NCBI RefSeq assembly: GCF_000235605.1
Contig: NC_016584.1
Location: 2,654,001 to 2,718,000 of the forward strand
DNA from: Desulfosporosinus orientis DSM 765
Lineage (GTDB): Bacteria > Bacillota > Desulfitobacteriia > Desulfitobacteriales > Desulfitobacteriaceae
Length of the DNA: 64,000 nucleotides
Direction: 5' to 3'
Below the pieces are notes generated by a model. That model was not told the origin of the DNA, did no database searches, and saw nothing but the letters and a program-made list of their open reading frames with translations. This document shows positions 9,163 through 17,830 of this stretch, in pieces. The translations under genes and the position numbers were made by a program. Within the stretch, counting starts at the first letter, position 1. Each line of letters begins with the position of its first letter.

Positions 9163-9861
9163 ATGGCAGACGCAGATAAACTTTTTGAGACTGATCCTGA
9201 ATTTATGGAACGCTTCGAAGCATTTGCTAATAATGAAGTAGTTAATGAGCCGGGACAGGAACTGGATAATGAAACGAGATTCATGTCAATCCTGGCAGCT
9301 TTAGTAGGCTGTCAGGGTTTGGATGAATATAAAGTAATGCTTTCCCAGGCGTTAGAGAAATATCTGACACCTGTAATGGCGAAGGAAATCGTCTATCAGG
9401 CTGTCGATTATCTTGGTATGGGGAGGGTTTATCCATTCCTCGTTGCTACGAACGAAATTATGATAGAAAGGGGTATAAAACTGCCATTGGAAGGTCAGGC
9501 TACGACGTCAATGGATGATCGTCTGGAAAAAGGTTCAGACGCACAAGTCGCTATTTTCGGTGAAGGTATGAAAGATTTTTGGAAAGGAGGTCACATCAAT
9601 CGTTGGCTGGCAGCGAATTGTTTTGGTGATTACTATACTAGAACCGGACTGGATCTGAAACAGAGAGAATTGATTACTTTTTGTTTCTTGGCTGCACAAG
9701 GAGGATGTGAACCACAGTTGGCAAGCCATGTAGTTGGAAATATAAGGCTTGGCAATAACAAAGAGTTTTTGATAAAGGTAGTTTCACAGTGTTTGCCCTA
9801 TATTGGTTATCCAAGAAGCCTAAATGCTCTTGGGTGCATTAATAAGGCAACAGAAAAATAA
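9163..9861 (+). CDS. Carboxymuconolactone decarboxylase-like (AhpD fold) protein
   Basis: A 232-residue protein with two CMD-like halves (about 45-110 and 140-215). The second half carries GLDLKQRELITFCFLAAQGG followed by CEPQLASHV, the helical segment that holds the catalytic or proton-relay residues in this family. Members act either on lactones or as AhpD-like peroxidatic or disulfide partners; the first half lacks a clear CxxC pair, so AhpD activity is unlikely. It sits between the cupin and the alcohol dehydrogenase (49 bp to the latter's start), suggesting one operon for a carbonyl or lactone conversion. Confidence 0.85.
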   Translation: MADADKLFETDPEFMERFEAFANNEVVNEPGQELDNETRFMSILAALVGCQGLDEYKVMLSQALEKYLTPVMAKEIVYQAVDYLGMGRVYPFLVATNEIMIERGIKLPLEGQATTSMDDRLEKGSDAQVAIFGEGMKDFWKGGHINRWLAANCFGDYYTRTGLDLKQRELITFCFLAAQGGCEPQLASHVVGNIRLGNNKEFLIKVVSQCLPYIGYPRSLNALGCINKATEK

Positions 9862-9910
9862 CAATCGATAATAATGATATTGCATAGAATTGCAAAGAAT
9901 GGAGAAAAAA

Positions 9911-11083
9911 ATGAATTTAGATTTTATTTATAAAAACCCAACGACCATTTATTTTGGAAGAGATGCATTAAATAATTTAAGAACAGAATTAGGCAATTAT
10001 GGTGATACCGTAATGTTAGCTTATGGTAAAGGTTCTATCAAAAATATGGGATTGTATGATCAGGTTGTTTCTATTCTAAAAGAGTGTGGGAAGAACATTG
10101 TGGAACTTACTGGGATCATGCCAAACCCCACATATGAAAAAGTAACGGAAGGTGCAAAGCTGGTCAGAGAAAATGATGTGGATTTAATTCTGGCAGTAGG
10201 TGGAGGTTCTGTTATTGACTGTGCCAAAGGAATCTCGGTATCAGCATATTGTGAAGGGGATCCGTGGACAAAATATTGGCTGCAGTTTCAGCCGGTTGAT
10301 AACAAAATTGTACCGGTAGCCTCAATACTCACTCTCGCAGGAACAGGATCGGAAATGAATGGTGGTTCTGTTATTACGAATGATGATATGAAATTAAAAA
10401 TGGGACGTGTCTTTCCGGCAGAAATGAATCCTAAGTTTTCGATCCTGAATCCGGAATATACATTTTCATTGCCAACATACCAACTGGTAAGCGGAATATT
10501 TGACATGATGTCTCACCTTATGGAGTCTTACTTTTCAGGGGAAGATGACGTAACCACCGATTATCTTATTGAAGGATTGCTTCGTTCCATTATTCATAGT
10601 GCTAAAATCGCAGTGAAAGATCCTAAAGATTATGAAGCAAGAAGCAACCTGATGTGGAGTTCTACCCTTGCCATGAATCCAATCATGGGATTGAGCAAGC
10701 CTCAAGACTGGCAAGTCCATATGATTGAACATCAGCTGGGAGCATATACAGATTGCGCTCATGGTATGGGGTTAGCTGCGGTTTCACTTCCATATTATCG
10801 TGCAATCTACAAAAATGGTCTGGATAAATTTGTTCGTTTTGCAACACAAGTATGGGGTATTGAAGAAAGAGATAAACCAAAAGAAGAGATTGCACTCGCA
10901 GGTATTGATGCTTTAGAAGCTTTTGTTAAAGAATGTGGTATTGTTATTAATTTGAAAGAACTTGGCGCAACAGAAGAAATGTTACCATTGGTTGCCAATT
11001 CTACAGTGATTTTAGGTGGATATAAAAAGTTGACACATGAGGAAATACTTGATATTTTGAAGTCTGCTTATGCTGCAGAATAA
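9911..11083 (+). CDS. Iron-containing alcohol dehydrogenase (group III)
   Basis: A 390-residue BDH/FucO-like NAD(P)-dependent alcohol dehydrogenase. The nucleotide-binding GGGSVIDCAKGI is near residue 98. Metal ligands by spacing are Asp198, His202, His270 and His284 (FDMMSHLMES, HMIEHQLGAY, DCAHGMG). An upstream in-frame TTG at 9890 is possible, but ggag at 9901 places the start at ATG 9911. Likely function is aldehyde reduction or alcohol oxidation with a wide substrate range. It ends the cupin-CMD-ADH operon and is followed by a terminator. Confidence 0.92.
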   Translation: MNLDFIYKNPTTIYFGRDALNNLRTELGNYGDTVMLAYGKGSIKNMGLYDQVVSILKECGKNIVELTGIMPNPTYEKVTEGAKLVRENDVDLILAVGGGSVIDCAKGISVSAYCEGDPWTKYWLQFQPVDNKIVPVASILTLAGTGSEMNGGSVITNDDMKLKMGRVFPAEMNPKFSILNPEYTFSLPTYQLVSGIFDMMSHLMESYFSGEDDVTTDYLIEGLLRSIIHSAKIAVKDPKDYEARSNLMWSSTLAMNPIMGLSKPQDWQVHMIEHQLGAYTDCAHGMGLAAVSLPYYRAIYKNGLDKFVRFATQVWGIEERDKPKEEIALAGIDALEAFVKECGIVINLKELGATEEMLPLVANSTVILGGYKKLTHEEILDILKSAYAAE

Positions 11084-11148
11084 GCAGGTATTATAGAATT
11101 ACAGATCATCATAGGTTTATAAGAGTAATGATGACTCATTATCTTGAA

Positions 11149-11197
11149 CGGGGCTATTGCTCTAGCGATTAAATCGCTAGAGTAAAGCTCCTTTTTT
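11149..11197 (+). terminator. Rho-independent terminator after the alcohol dehydrogenase
   Basis: An 11-bp perfect stem (ctctagcgatt/aatcgctagag), extended outward by ggggct/agctcc, is followed by a run of six T. Confidence 0.85.
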
Positions 11198-11286
11198 ATT
11201 GACCTATTCCAAGAAGAAAAGATGCCACCCATAAAGGGTGGCATTCGATACATAAAAGAACTGTTTGTACCATGTTGATAAACTGT

Positions 11287-11736
11287 CTATATCTTCATAT
11301 TATTGTTCTGAGATGCTTCTTCGCGAGCAAGCATTTCTTTTTTCACATACTCTTCGATGGGCTTTTCGCTTCCTGCTTCAATGGCTGCTTTGTAATACCA
11401 GCATTTGAAATTTACGATTTCTAGAGTGGACTGTAATTCTGCCATTTGCGATTCTACAACCTTTTTTCGCTCTAAAAACATTTCATAGCGCTGGGTAAGA
11501 GAAGCGTCACCCTGCTGGACCCAATCTATAAATTGGCGAATCTCTTTAATTGGCATGCCGGTTTTTTTGAGACAGTCGATTGTCCGAAGCATGGCCAGGT
11601 CTTCCTCGGAAAAAACGCGGTAACCGGATTCCATCCGTTCCATAAAAGGAAGCAGCCCTTCTTTATCATAAAAGCGAATCGTGCTAGTTGGTACATTCAT
11701 GATTTTAGCAGCATCTTTAATTGTATATTTTTTCAT
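11287..11736 (-). CDS. MerR-family transcriptional regulator
   Basis: A 149-residue MerR regulator. The N-terminal winged helix is YTIKDAAKIMNVPTSTIRFYDKEGLLPFMERMESGYRVFSEEDLAML, followed by the KTGMPIKEIRQFIDW segment, a dimerisation coiled coil (about 80-118) and a short C-terminal tail with a single Cys in NFKCWYY. The subgroup resembles MerR proteins that sit beside aldo-keto reductases. It is divergent from the aldo-keto reductase remnant at 11854, with a 19-bp-spacer promoter between them at 11789-11819, so that reductase was probably its original target. It could also serve the other MerR-type promoters in the window (inference). Confidence 0.9.
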   Translation of the reverse strand: MKKYTIKDAAKIMNVPTSTIRFYDKEGLLPFMERMESGYRVFSEEDLAMLRTIDCLKKTGMPIKEIRQFIDWVQQGDASLTQRYEMFLERKKVVESQMAELQSTLEIVNFKCWYYKAAIEAGSEKPIEEYVKKEMLAREEASQNNNMKI

Positions 11737-11788
11737 TATAGCTCCTTAATGATCTTCAAAATGCACAAAAGATTTTTCAAGAAAAACA

Positions 11789-11819
11789 TTGACCTTAAAC
11801 TTAAGTTTAATGTTATCAT
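11789..11819 (+). promoter_or_regulatory. MerR-type promoter with 19-bp spacer
   Basis: The -35 ttgacc (11789-11794) and -10 tatcat (11814-11819) are 19 bp apart over the dyad ttaaacttaagtttaa. It points right, away from the MerR gene and toward the aldo-keto reductase remnant. Confidence 0.7.
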
Positions 11820-11853
11820 AATCCTACAGTGAAATCAACGGAAACTGGAGAGT

Positions 11854-12057
11854 ATGTGTGTAAAGTGTGGTAAATGCGAAAAGCATTGTCCTCAGAATAT
11901 TCCAATACGTGATTCTTTAGTACAAGTGAAAAAACGCATGGAGCCATTTGGGTTTAAGCCAGTTAGGGCATTAGTGAAGAAAATTTGTGAAATAGCGCGT
12001 ATGCGTAAGGATATCAGGAAAATAAGAATACGGAGGAACAAAATTGGATCGACGTAA
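11854..12057 (+). pseudogene. C-terminal ferredoxin tail of a lost aldo-keto reductase
   Basis: The frame encodes CVKCGKCEKHCPQNIPIRDS and KKRMEPFGF, the [4Fe-4S] cysteine motif and following helix that end the ferredoxin-fused aldo-keto reductases of anaerobes. The barrel domain of about 300 residues that should precede it is absent, leaving the tail just behind a MerR-type promoter. An in-frame ATG exists at 11854, so a 67-residue ferredoxin-like peptide could be made, but a deletion remnant is more likely. Its 3' end overlaps the metallo-hydrolase start by 14 bp. Confidence 0.7.
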
Positions 12058-13180
12058 ATTTATAGTTAAAGGTGGAAAAGTTGTTTTAACTACCTCGCTT
12101 TTAGGTACCGGACTAATTAGTTCATTTTTAAACTTCGACCCAGCTTTTGGAGGAAATCCAACGAAAGATCAGAAAGAGACTTTCAATCGTTTAGCCAATT
12201 ATGTTAACGGGAAATTTGTTAACGAGATTCCAACACAATTAATTATAAAGTCGTCAGATTCTACATCAACGAAGGCGGATCCAAGTGCTGATGCAAAGGA
12301 CCGAAAACCGTCCAGTCCAATTCCTGTTTCCGTAGTTGATTGGAATAAAATAAAAAGTGAAAGAGATAATTTGACCTGGTTTGGGCACTCTGCTTTTCTA
12401 GTTAGTATTAATAATAAAAAGCTGCTAATTGACCCTATGCTCGGTCCTATTGCCTCACCGGTTTCCTTTGCAGGAATTAAAAGATATAAATATAGTGAAA
12501 ATATTATACAGCAAATTATTGATAAAATGCCGCCTATTGACGCAGTCTTTATTTCCCATGACCATTATGACCATTTAGACTATCAATCCATTGTAAAGCT
12601 AAAGAACAAAGTATCCCATTTCTTTGTTCCTCTCGGAGTAAATGACCATCTGATTCGCTGGGGTGTTCCCAAAGAAAAAATAACGGAGTTGAATTGGAGG
12701 GAAGAAATGGAGTACCAAGGATTAACTGTTGCCTTGACACCAGCCAGACATTACTCGGGAAGAGGGATTTTTGATCGAAATACGACCTTATGGGGTGGGT
12801 GGGTCATCCTTGGGAAAAATACACGTTTATTTACCAGTGGAGATAGTGGATATGGTCCCCATTTTAAGGAAGTTGGAGAGAAATACGGGCCTTTTGATAT
12901 CACCATAATTGATGGCGCTCAATATGACCAGCGCTGGCCGGATATTCATATGATCCCGGAACAATCTATCCAAGCAAATTTAGATGTGAAGGGTACGAAT
13001 ATGATATTAATGCATTGGGGGGCATTTACCTTAGCTAATCATGGTTGGAAAGACCCCATAGAAAGAGCTATAAAAGAGGCAAAAAAGGAAAAATTAAATT
13101 TGATTTACCCAAAAATTGGTGAAACAGTCCTATTAAGTTCAGACCTACACCTTCCTAGTTCTTCATGGTGGGATTTTTAG
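12044..13180 (+). CDS. Tat-exported metallo-beta-lactamase-fold hydrolase (UlaG/NAPE-PLD-like)
   Basis: A 378-residue MBL-fold protein starting with TTG behind cggagg. The N-terminus is a Tat signal (MDRRKFIVKGG, then a hydrophobic stretch to about residue 30). The core begins DNLTWFGHSAFLVS and contains the metal motif HDHYDH at residues 172-177, a ligand region with ALTPARHYSGRG and a later TSGDSGYG. The pattern matches the NAPE-PLD/UlaG-like lactonase group, which hydrolyses phosphodiesters or lactones. A 50-residue low-complexity spacer lies between signal and core. Substrate unknown. Confidence 0.88.
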   Translation: MDRRKFIVKGGKVVLTTSLLGTGLISSFLNFDPAFGGNPTKDQKETFNRLANYVNGKFVNEIPTQLIIKSSDSTSTKADPSADAKDRKPSSPIPVSVVDWNKIKSERDNLTWFGHSAFLVSINNKKLLIDPMLGPIASPVSFAGIKRYKYSENIIQQIIDKMPPIDAVFISHDHYDHLDYQSIVKLKNKVSHFFVPLGVNDHLIRWGVPKEKITELNWREEMEYQGLTVALTPARHYSGRGIFDRNTTLWGGWVILGKNTRLFTSGDSGYGPHFKEVGEKYGPFDITIIDGAQYDQRWPDIHMIPEQSIQANLDVKGTNMILMHWGAFTLANHGWKDPIERAIKEAKKEKLNLIYPKIGETVLLSSDLHLPSSSWWDF

Positions 13181-13243
13181 ACTGTCAAAGCCCCCTACTT
13201 TTTACATGAAGGTATCAATTATTCATAGAAAGAAGGGATCGTG

Positions 13244-13387
13244 ATGCCAAAATTACTCATCGTTGATGATGATATACATCTTCGGAAGCTGGTGCTCACA
13301 TATGCCGAACTGGACGGATTCCAGTGCGAGGAATACGATAAGACCCTGGGAATAAGAAGAAGCTGTTTGCAAAAATACTGTATGAGT
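13244..13387 (+). pseudogene. Truncated response-regulator receiver fragment
   Basis: ATG 13244, with a good gaaggga upstream, starts MPKLLIVDDDIHLRKLV, the first strand and acidic pocket of an OmpR-type receiver domain. After GFQCEEYDK similarity ends, and another frame (ending KKKLFAKILYE) takes over, so a deletion has fused the start of a regulator to the end of another gene. The product of 47 residues lacks the phospho-acceptor Asp. The rest of 13181-13466 shows nothing else. Confidence 0.6.
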
Positions 13388-13466
13388 AGAAAAATTTATG
13401 GGTGGTTTCCATAGTACGAATCGAATAATAGGAACGCAGTTAAATTGAAATTTTGGAGGTATTATA

Positions 13467-14117
13467 ATGAACGTAAAAGAAGCACTATACACTCGTCGTG
13501 CCTGCAGGGCATTTAAATCAGATCAAGTTGACCGTGACACAATTATAGATATACTAAACAATGCACAGCAAGCTCCATCTTGGGCGAACACTCAACCATG
13601 GGAGATATTTGTTGCAGGTGGCGATGCACTTAAGAGAATTAATCAAGCTTATTTGGATAACACAAAAAATCATGTTCCAACAAGCCTTGATATTCCAAGA
13701 CCAACCAGCTGGCCGGAAGCAGCAAATGAGCGCATGAAGGAACTTATGTCTGGAGTTTCGGTTTTAGTGGACAATGCAGACAAGTTATTCGGTGAGTTGA
13801 ATCTGAAGTTTTTTTATGCTCCAACAGTTATTTTCCTTTGTATGGATAAAAGCCTTACTCCATGGTCAATGTTCGATTTGGGAGCACTTTCTCAGAGTAT
13901 TATGCTTGCGGCGACCGAGCGCGGTTTAGCAACAATGCCGGCGGTAGAACTAGTTCATTACCCAGAAGTTCTTCGTAGTCAGCTGGATATCTCAGACAAT
14001 CTCTCAGTTGTCTTTGGCATAGCTATTGGCTATGCAGATGAGCAACATCCGATGAATAAATTTAAAGCCACACGAAGACCGATATCGGAAGTAGCTGTAA
14101 TTAAAGGGTTTGAATAA
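13467..14117 (+). CDS. Nitroreductase-family FMN oxidoreductase
   Basis: A 216-residue nitroreductase that should bind FMN and reduce nitro-aromatics, quinones or similar acceptors with NAD(P)H. The N-terminal FMN phosphate motif is YTRRACRAFKSDQV, followed by APSWANTQPWEIFV, a central AALSQ-type segment (DLGALSQSIMLAATERGLAT) and a C-terminal FGIAIGYADEQHPMNKFKA. Length and order fit a complete enzyme. It has a good ggaggt site. It is the intact relative of the remnant at 8342-8452. A terminator follows. Confidence 0.92.
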   Translation: MNVKEALYTRRACRAFKSDQVDRDTIIDILNNAQQAPSWANTQPWEIFVAGGDALKRINQAYLDNTKNHVPTSLDIPRPTSWPEAANERMKELMSGVSVLVDNADKLFGELNLKFFYAPTVIFLCMDKSLTPWSMFDLGALSQSIMLAATERGLATMPAVELVHYPEVLRSQLDISDNLSVVFGIAIGYADEQHPMNKFKATRRPISEVAVIKGFE

Positions 14118-14180
14118 AGTTCGTTTTTCGTTCTCTTGGCTGGTTTTAAACCAACTATATAAAGAGATAAATTATTTAGA

Positions 14181-14212
14181 AATTGCTACTGAGTCAGTAG
14201 CAATTTTTTTTG
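14181..14212 (+). terminator. Rho-independent terminator after the nitroreductase
   Basis: The stem aattgctactg/cagtagcaatt with a 3-nt loop is followed by eight T. Confidence 0.85.
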
Positions 14213-14293
14213 TTAGTACTATATGTTAGAAATATGATTTTAAACGTGGCTAAAAATATTTATAGCATTTACAGTAAAATTGTCATATAATAT

Positions 14294-14330
14294 ATTTGTT
14301 AGAAAGCTAACTATTAGCTTTCTAACAAAT
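14294..14330 (+). promoter_or_regulatory. Perfect 16-bp palindrome, probable MarR operator
   Basis: The arms atttgttagaaagcta and tagctttctaacaaat flank a 5-nt centre. A tataat hexamer (14286-14291) lies just upstream and the MarR start 22 bp downstream, so a protein bound here would block transcription start. Autorepression by the MarR protein is the natural reading. Confidence 0.65.
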
Positions 14331-14351
14331 ACGATAATTAGGAGAGCGAAA

Positions 14352-14777
14352 ATGACATTACCTATCCGATTTTTATTAGCCCAAATTTTATATATTCGTA
14401 ACAAGGAGTTCCGACCTTATATGGCGCAAGCTGGTCTTAGCTCTGGATACCCTAAAATACTGGATTACCTGTCTTTCTGCGAAGGAAGTACACAGAAGGA
14501 ACTGGCAGTAGGTTGTGGAGTAGAACCTGCAACTATGTCGGTGCTTTTAGATAACCTAGAAAAGGAAGGCTATATTGAGAAAAGAATTACTAAGGAAAAT
14601 AGAAGAGCTTTTCAAATATTTTTTACGGAAAAAGGCAGAGATAAGCATGATGAGATAAGACAGAAGATCGACTCTCTGGAAGAGCAGGCGTTCAAAGGTT
14701 TTACTCAGGAAGAACAAGAACTATTTCAATCATACTTAGAGCGATATTACCGTAATTGGTGTGATGAAAGTAATTAG
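14352..14777 (+). CDS. MarR-family transcriptional regulator
   Basis: A 141-residue winged-helix regulator. ATG 14352 is chosen over an upstream in-frame start because ggagag lies 6 bp before it. The DNA-binding core is GSTQKELAVGCGVEPATMSVLLDNLEKEGYIEKRITKENRRAFQIFFTEKG. These proteins usually repress a neighbouring drug transporter until a phenolic or drug ligand binds; the MFS gene starts 31 bp downstream. A large palindrome in its leader is the likely operator. Confidence 0.92.
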   Translation: MTLPIRFLLAQILYIRNKEFRPYMAQAGLSSGYPKILDYLSFCEGSTQKELAVGCGVEPATMSVLLDNLEKEGYIEKRITKENRRAFQIFFTEKGRDKHDEIRQKIDSLEEQAFKGFTQEEQELFQSYLERYYRNWCDESN

Positions 14778-14808
14778 AAAAGTAGTAAAGGCATAAGGGA
14801 GACTGCAA

Positions 14809-16011
14809 ATGGTACAAGTTAAACCAAGTAGCGAATCACAACATGTTGACAAACTATGGAATAAGAACTTTATTATTTTATTAGGAGCTAATATATTTAT
14901 CTATATGGCTTTTTATCTTGTCATCACTCTATTATCAAAGTATGCAATAAGTTTAGGCGCATCATTAAGTATGGCAGGAATGATTGTAGGCTTATTTGCA
15001 ATTATTGTACTTTTCATTGGCCCATTTGGGGGCTTACTAACAGATAGAACCAATAAAAAGTATGTAATGATAATAGGCACTTTAATAAATGGTATTGCTA
15101 CACTTGGGTATAGCTTTGCACCTAACATTGGAATTCTGATATTTTTTAGAGTATTGCATGGAGTCGGTTTCAGTGTTACTACTGCATCAGGTCTTGCTTG
15201 GGCCACAGACTTTATACCTAAAAACAAGATGGGAGAAGGTATAGGTTACCTTGGAATTAGCCAAATTATTGCTACAGCTTTTGGCCCTGAAATAGGAATA
15301 GAGGCAGCAAGCGGAATCGGTATTTCAAAAACATTCATCATAGCAGCAGTATTACCTATTATAGCGTCAATATTTATGAGCTTTATATCCAATGAAAATC
15401 AGGCTTGTAAGAAAAATAGTGCAGATAAAAAGAACAAAATTAATTTTAGAGCTATTATTGCAACTGAAATTCTACCTCTTTCTCTCATCGGTGGTTTATT
15501 TTCCCTCGGAAACGGTCTGGTTGCCTCTTTTTTAGTTTTGCTAGGGGAACAACGTAATATCAAAGGCGTTGGCATATATTTTATAGTAAATGCATTGCTT
15601 CTTGTTTTTACAAGACCATTATCCGGTAAACTATATGATAGAAGAGGCCTCTCCATCATATTATATCCTGCATTACTTTTTAGCACTATGGAATCACTGT
15701 TATTAGGTCATGCCAATGCACTCTGGATGATAATCTTAGCAGCGGCTGTTAAGGCATTCGGACAGGGAACTGCACAACCTGCACTGCAGGCAGAGTGTCT
15801 TCGTAAACTAGGCAGCCAACGAAGAGGGGTAGCTTCAAGCACGTATTTTTTAGGCGCTAGCATTGGACAGGGGTTTGGGCCGCTGATAGGCGGAAGTATT
15901 GCGTCCGTATTTGGATATGCTGGAATGTTTAATTTCAGTGCAGTGATGATGTTGTGCGGTATTTTAGGATATACTATATATAATAAAAAAAGAGCCGTAC
16001 TTCATGTATAG
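14809..16011 (+). CDS. MFS efflux transporter (DHA1-like)
   Basis: A 400-residue major facilitator protein with 12 predicted membrane segments. The signature between TM2 and TM3 is GGLLTDRTNKKYVMIIG and a related one is in the second half (RPLSGKLYDRRGLSIIL). A hydrophilic loop with a Lys-rich stretch (about 195-212) separates the halves. It is co-transcribed with the MarR gene and is probably a drug or small-organic-compound exporter released by the MarR ligand. Confidence 0.9.
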   Translation: MVQVKPSSESQHVDKLWNKNFIILLGANIFIYMAFYLVITLLSKYAISLGASLSMAGMIVGLFAIIVLFIGPFGGLLTDRTNKKYVMIIGTLINGIATLGYSFAPNIGILIFFRVLHGVGFSVTTASGLAWATDFIPKNKMGEGIGYLGISQIIATAFGPEIGIEAASGIGISKTFIIAAVLPIIASIFMSFISNENQACKKNSADKKNKINFRAIIATEILPLSLIGGLFSLGNGLVASFLVLLGEQRNIKGVGIYFIVNALLLVFTRPLSGKLYDRRGLSIILYPALLFSTMESLLLGHANALWMIILAAAVKAFGQGTAQPALQAECLRKLGSQRRGVASSTYFLGASIGQGFGPLIGGSIASVFGYAGMFNFSAVMMLCGILGYTIYNKKRAVLHV

Positions 16012-16047
16012 GAACCCATGGACAAACTGAGGTATAGGGATAGAATG

Positions 16048-16076
16048 AGCCAACGTTTAGAACGTTGGCTTATTTA
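16048..16076 (+). terminator. Rho-independent terminator after the MFS gene
   Basis: The stem agccaacgtt/aacgttggct with a 3-nt loop is followed by a T-rich stretch. Confidence 0.75.
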
Positions 16077-16125
16077 ATGCCTAAAAACGTGTATATCTTA
16101 TCTTTCCTTATAAGATTATTAATAA

Positions 16126-17810
16126 CGTTAAATGAAAAGGTAAATTCTCGATTCTGCCAAAGCATTGAAAATGCAAGGCTAAGGTCAACTCATTTTGCTT
16201 TACAGGAGTAGAAAATAGGCTGTATAATGCCACTAAAGAGATCTTATCTCTGTTTTTCCCATGAGAAACAGACATCTGAAACAGTGTGCAAAACTAAATT
16301 CCACATGTCGTTGTCGTGCAGGACTAAATTCGGCAGTGGATTCCCCCGCGAGATGAGTGTTATTTCAAGAGCGATTGTTTTAGAGTGACCTCATCCGGAG
16401 GAATTTGAACCAGTTTCAGAAGATCATGCAACTTAGGATTTAAAAGCAAAAGAGACAGCCTGAACGGAGTGCAGCCGTTCAGGCTGTCTCTTGCTTCACT
16501 GTTGATGTGGTTCATTAACAGAGTAGCATCGTTCTGGTCGTAAGCATCCAGACTCTGCCCCTTGGGAATGACATAGCGCAGGTATTCATGGTTCTTCTCA
16601 AGCATTCCTTTCTGCCAGGAACTGTTTGGATTACAGTAAAAGATCCGGGTCCGGCTTGCCCCGTGACGATTGCATTCCAATCGTTGAGGGTTCTGAAATT
16701 CAGTTTCGTTATCGGTAAGGATGAGCGGGAAAAGGTCCTGGAAGGTTGGGACCCCCAGCTTTTCCGAAAGCGTATCAAAGACTTCAGTAACGCATTCCTG
16801 AGTTTTTTCGGCGAGAACAAAGATCAGCATCAGGGAACAGTTTCGGAAAAACAGGGTTAAAAAGGCCTGCTTACTATTCCCGCGCCCGCCTTCCACGGTG
16901 TCCATCTCCACCACTGAAGAGGAAGGGGCCTTTTTCATCAGAGCACAGAAATCATCATAAGTGCGATTGATTCGGAATTCCCTGGCCGCGAGGCTCACTC
17001 GGGTTCCTTGCTTGCGTTCCTTGCATTTGTAACGGACTCGTCGTCTCAAATCGATATTCCTGGCGGTAAAGACCCCTTGATCGATGTAATTGTAAAGCGT
17101 TCTGCGGCAGCAGGGGATTTCATGGCCGTGATGGGCATAAATGTGGGCTAGAGATTGCCCCTGTTTTAACAAAGGAGAAATGAGGTCATCGAGCAGGGCG
17201 ATGTCAGCCGGAGACTGGTTAATCCCGTTGCGGCAGGAAACTAAAAGATCCTGGGATGCCTCATCGGCCCGCTGGGCAGAATAGAGGGCATGCTGAAGCG
17301 AACAGCGTTTAAACTTAGGGCACCCATTACAGACATAAGGAGCCTTCTGAATTTTAGGGCAGACGGTGGCTGTATAATCGGGGCAGATTTCCTGACAGTC
17401 CGCTTCACGGGAGGGATCATAACAGGTTTTGCAGAGTTTGACACAATCTTTTTTGTCACAGAGAAAGCGGATCTGACAGTTCTTTTTAAGAAGGCAGGGA
17501 AGCTTTTTTGAAGGAGTTTCCCGATCGGGAAAGTAGCGGTATTTCCTGATTTCCTTAGCCACTGTACTGGGGTGCTTGGCAATTCTTCTGGCAATAGAAG
17601 CCAAGGATTCCCCATCCAGTAATCCCTTTTCGATCTTAATACGTTGGGTCGTTGTTAAGTGTTTACCATCATAATTCATGTTAGCCATAATGACCTCCTC
17701 GGGTGAGGAGGAATCCACTGCCTATCCATTGTATCAAAAACTAGTGCAAGACTAACATCATGAAACACGAATTAACTACTGCCATCACGAATTTACCTTT
17801 TCATTTAACG
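16126..17810. mobile_element. IS30-family insertion sequence, copy 1 (1685 bp)
   Basis: The element is bounded by a 22-bp perfect terminal inverted repeat beginning cgttaaatgaaaaggtaa. Its length equals copy 2 (46794-48478), and the two appear identical except for one coding base noted at 16706. The flanks aagattattaataa (16112-16125) and gagattattaatta (17811-17824) match 12 of 14, an imperfect target duplication. The right end lies 20 bp before the MerR-type -35 at 17831. Confidence 0.92.
16360..17688 (-). CDS. IS30-family transposase, probably inactivated (G328E)
   Basis: A 442-residue DDE transposase. The start is set at ATG 17688, behind gaggaggt; a GTG 30 bases upstream is also in frame. 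An N-terminal helix-turn-helix (HLTTTQRIKIEKGLLDGESL) is followed by a Cys-rich insert (CDKKDCVKLCKTCY, CPKIQKAPYVCNGCPKFKRC) that may bind zinc. The catalytic triad by position is Asp263 (VEMDTVEGG), Asp326 and Glu364 (KGMLEKNHEY). In this copy the conserved Gly two residues after Asp326 is Glu (LTDNETEF instead of LTDNGTEF), caused by T rather than C at 16706 on the plus strand. That position is nearly invariant in the family, so this copy may be inactive. Confidence 0.9.
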   Translation of the reverse strand: MANMNYDGKHLTTTQRIKIEKGLLDGESLASIARRIAKHPSTVAKEIRKYRYFPDRETPSKKLPCLLKKNCQIRFLCDKKDCVKLCKTCYDPSREADCQEICPDYTATVCPKIQKAPYVCNGCPKFKRCSLQHALYSAQRADEASQDLLVSCRNGINQSPADIALLDDLISPLLKQGQSLAHIYAHHGHEIPCCRRTLYNYIDQGVFTARNIDLRRRVRYKCKERKQGTRVSLAAREFRINRTYDDFCALMKKAPSSSVVEMDTVEGGRGNSKQAFLTLFFRNCSLMLIFVLAEKTQECVTEVFDTLSEKLGVPTFQDLFPLILTDNETEFQNPQRLECNRHGASRTRIFYCNPNSSWQKGMLEKNHEYLRYVIPKGQSLDAYDQNDATLLMNHINSEARDSLNGCTPFRLSLLLLNPKLHDLLKLVQIPPDEVTLKQSLLK

Positions 17811-17830
17811 GAGATTATTAATTATAGGGC

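Noticed and set aside
16463-16496. Strong hairpin (gacagcctgaacgg/ccgttcaggctgtc) inside IS30.
   Set aside because: It lies inside the transposase frame in both copies and encodes part of the conserved C-terminus, so I do not call it a terminator or regulatory site.
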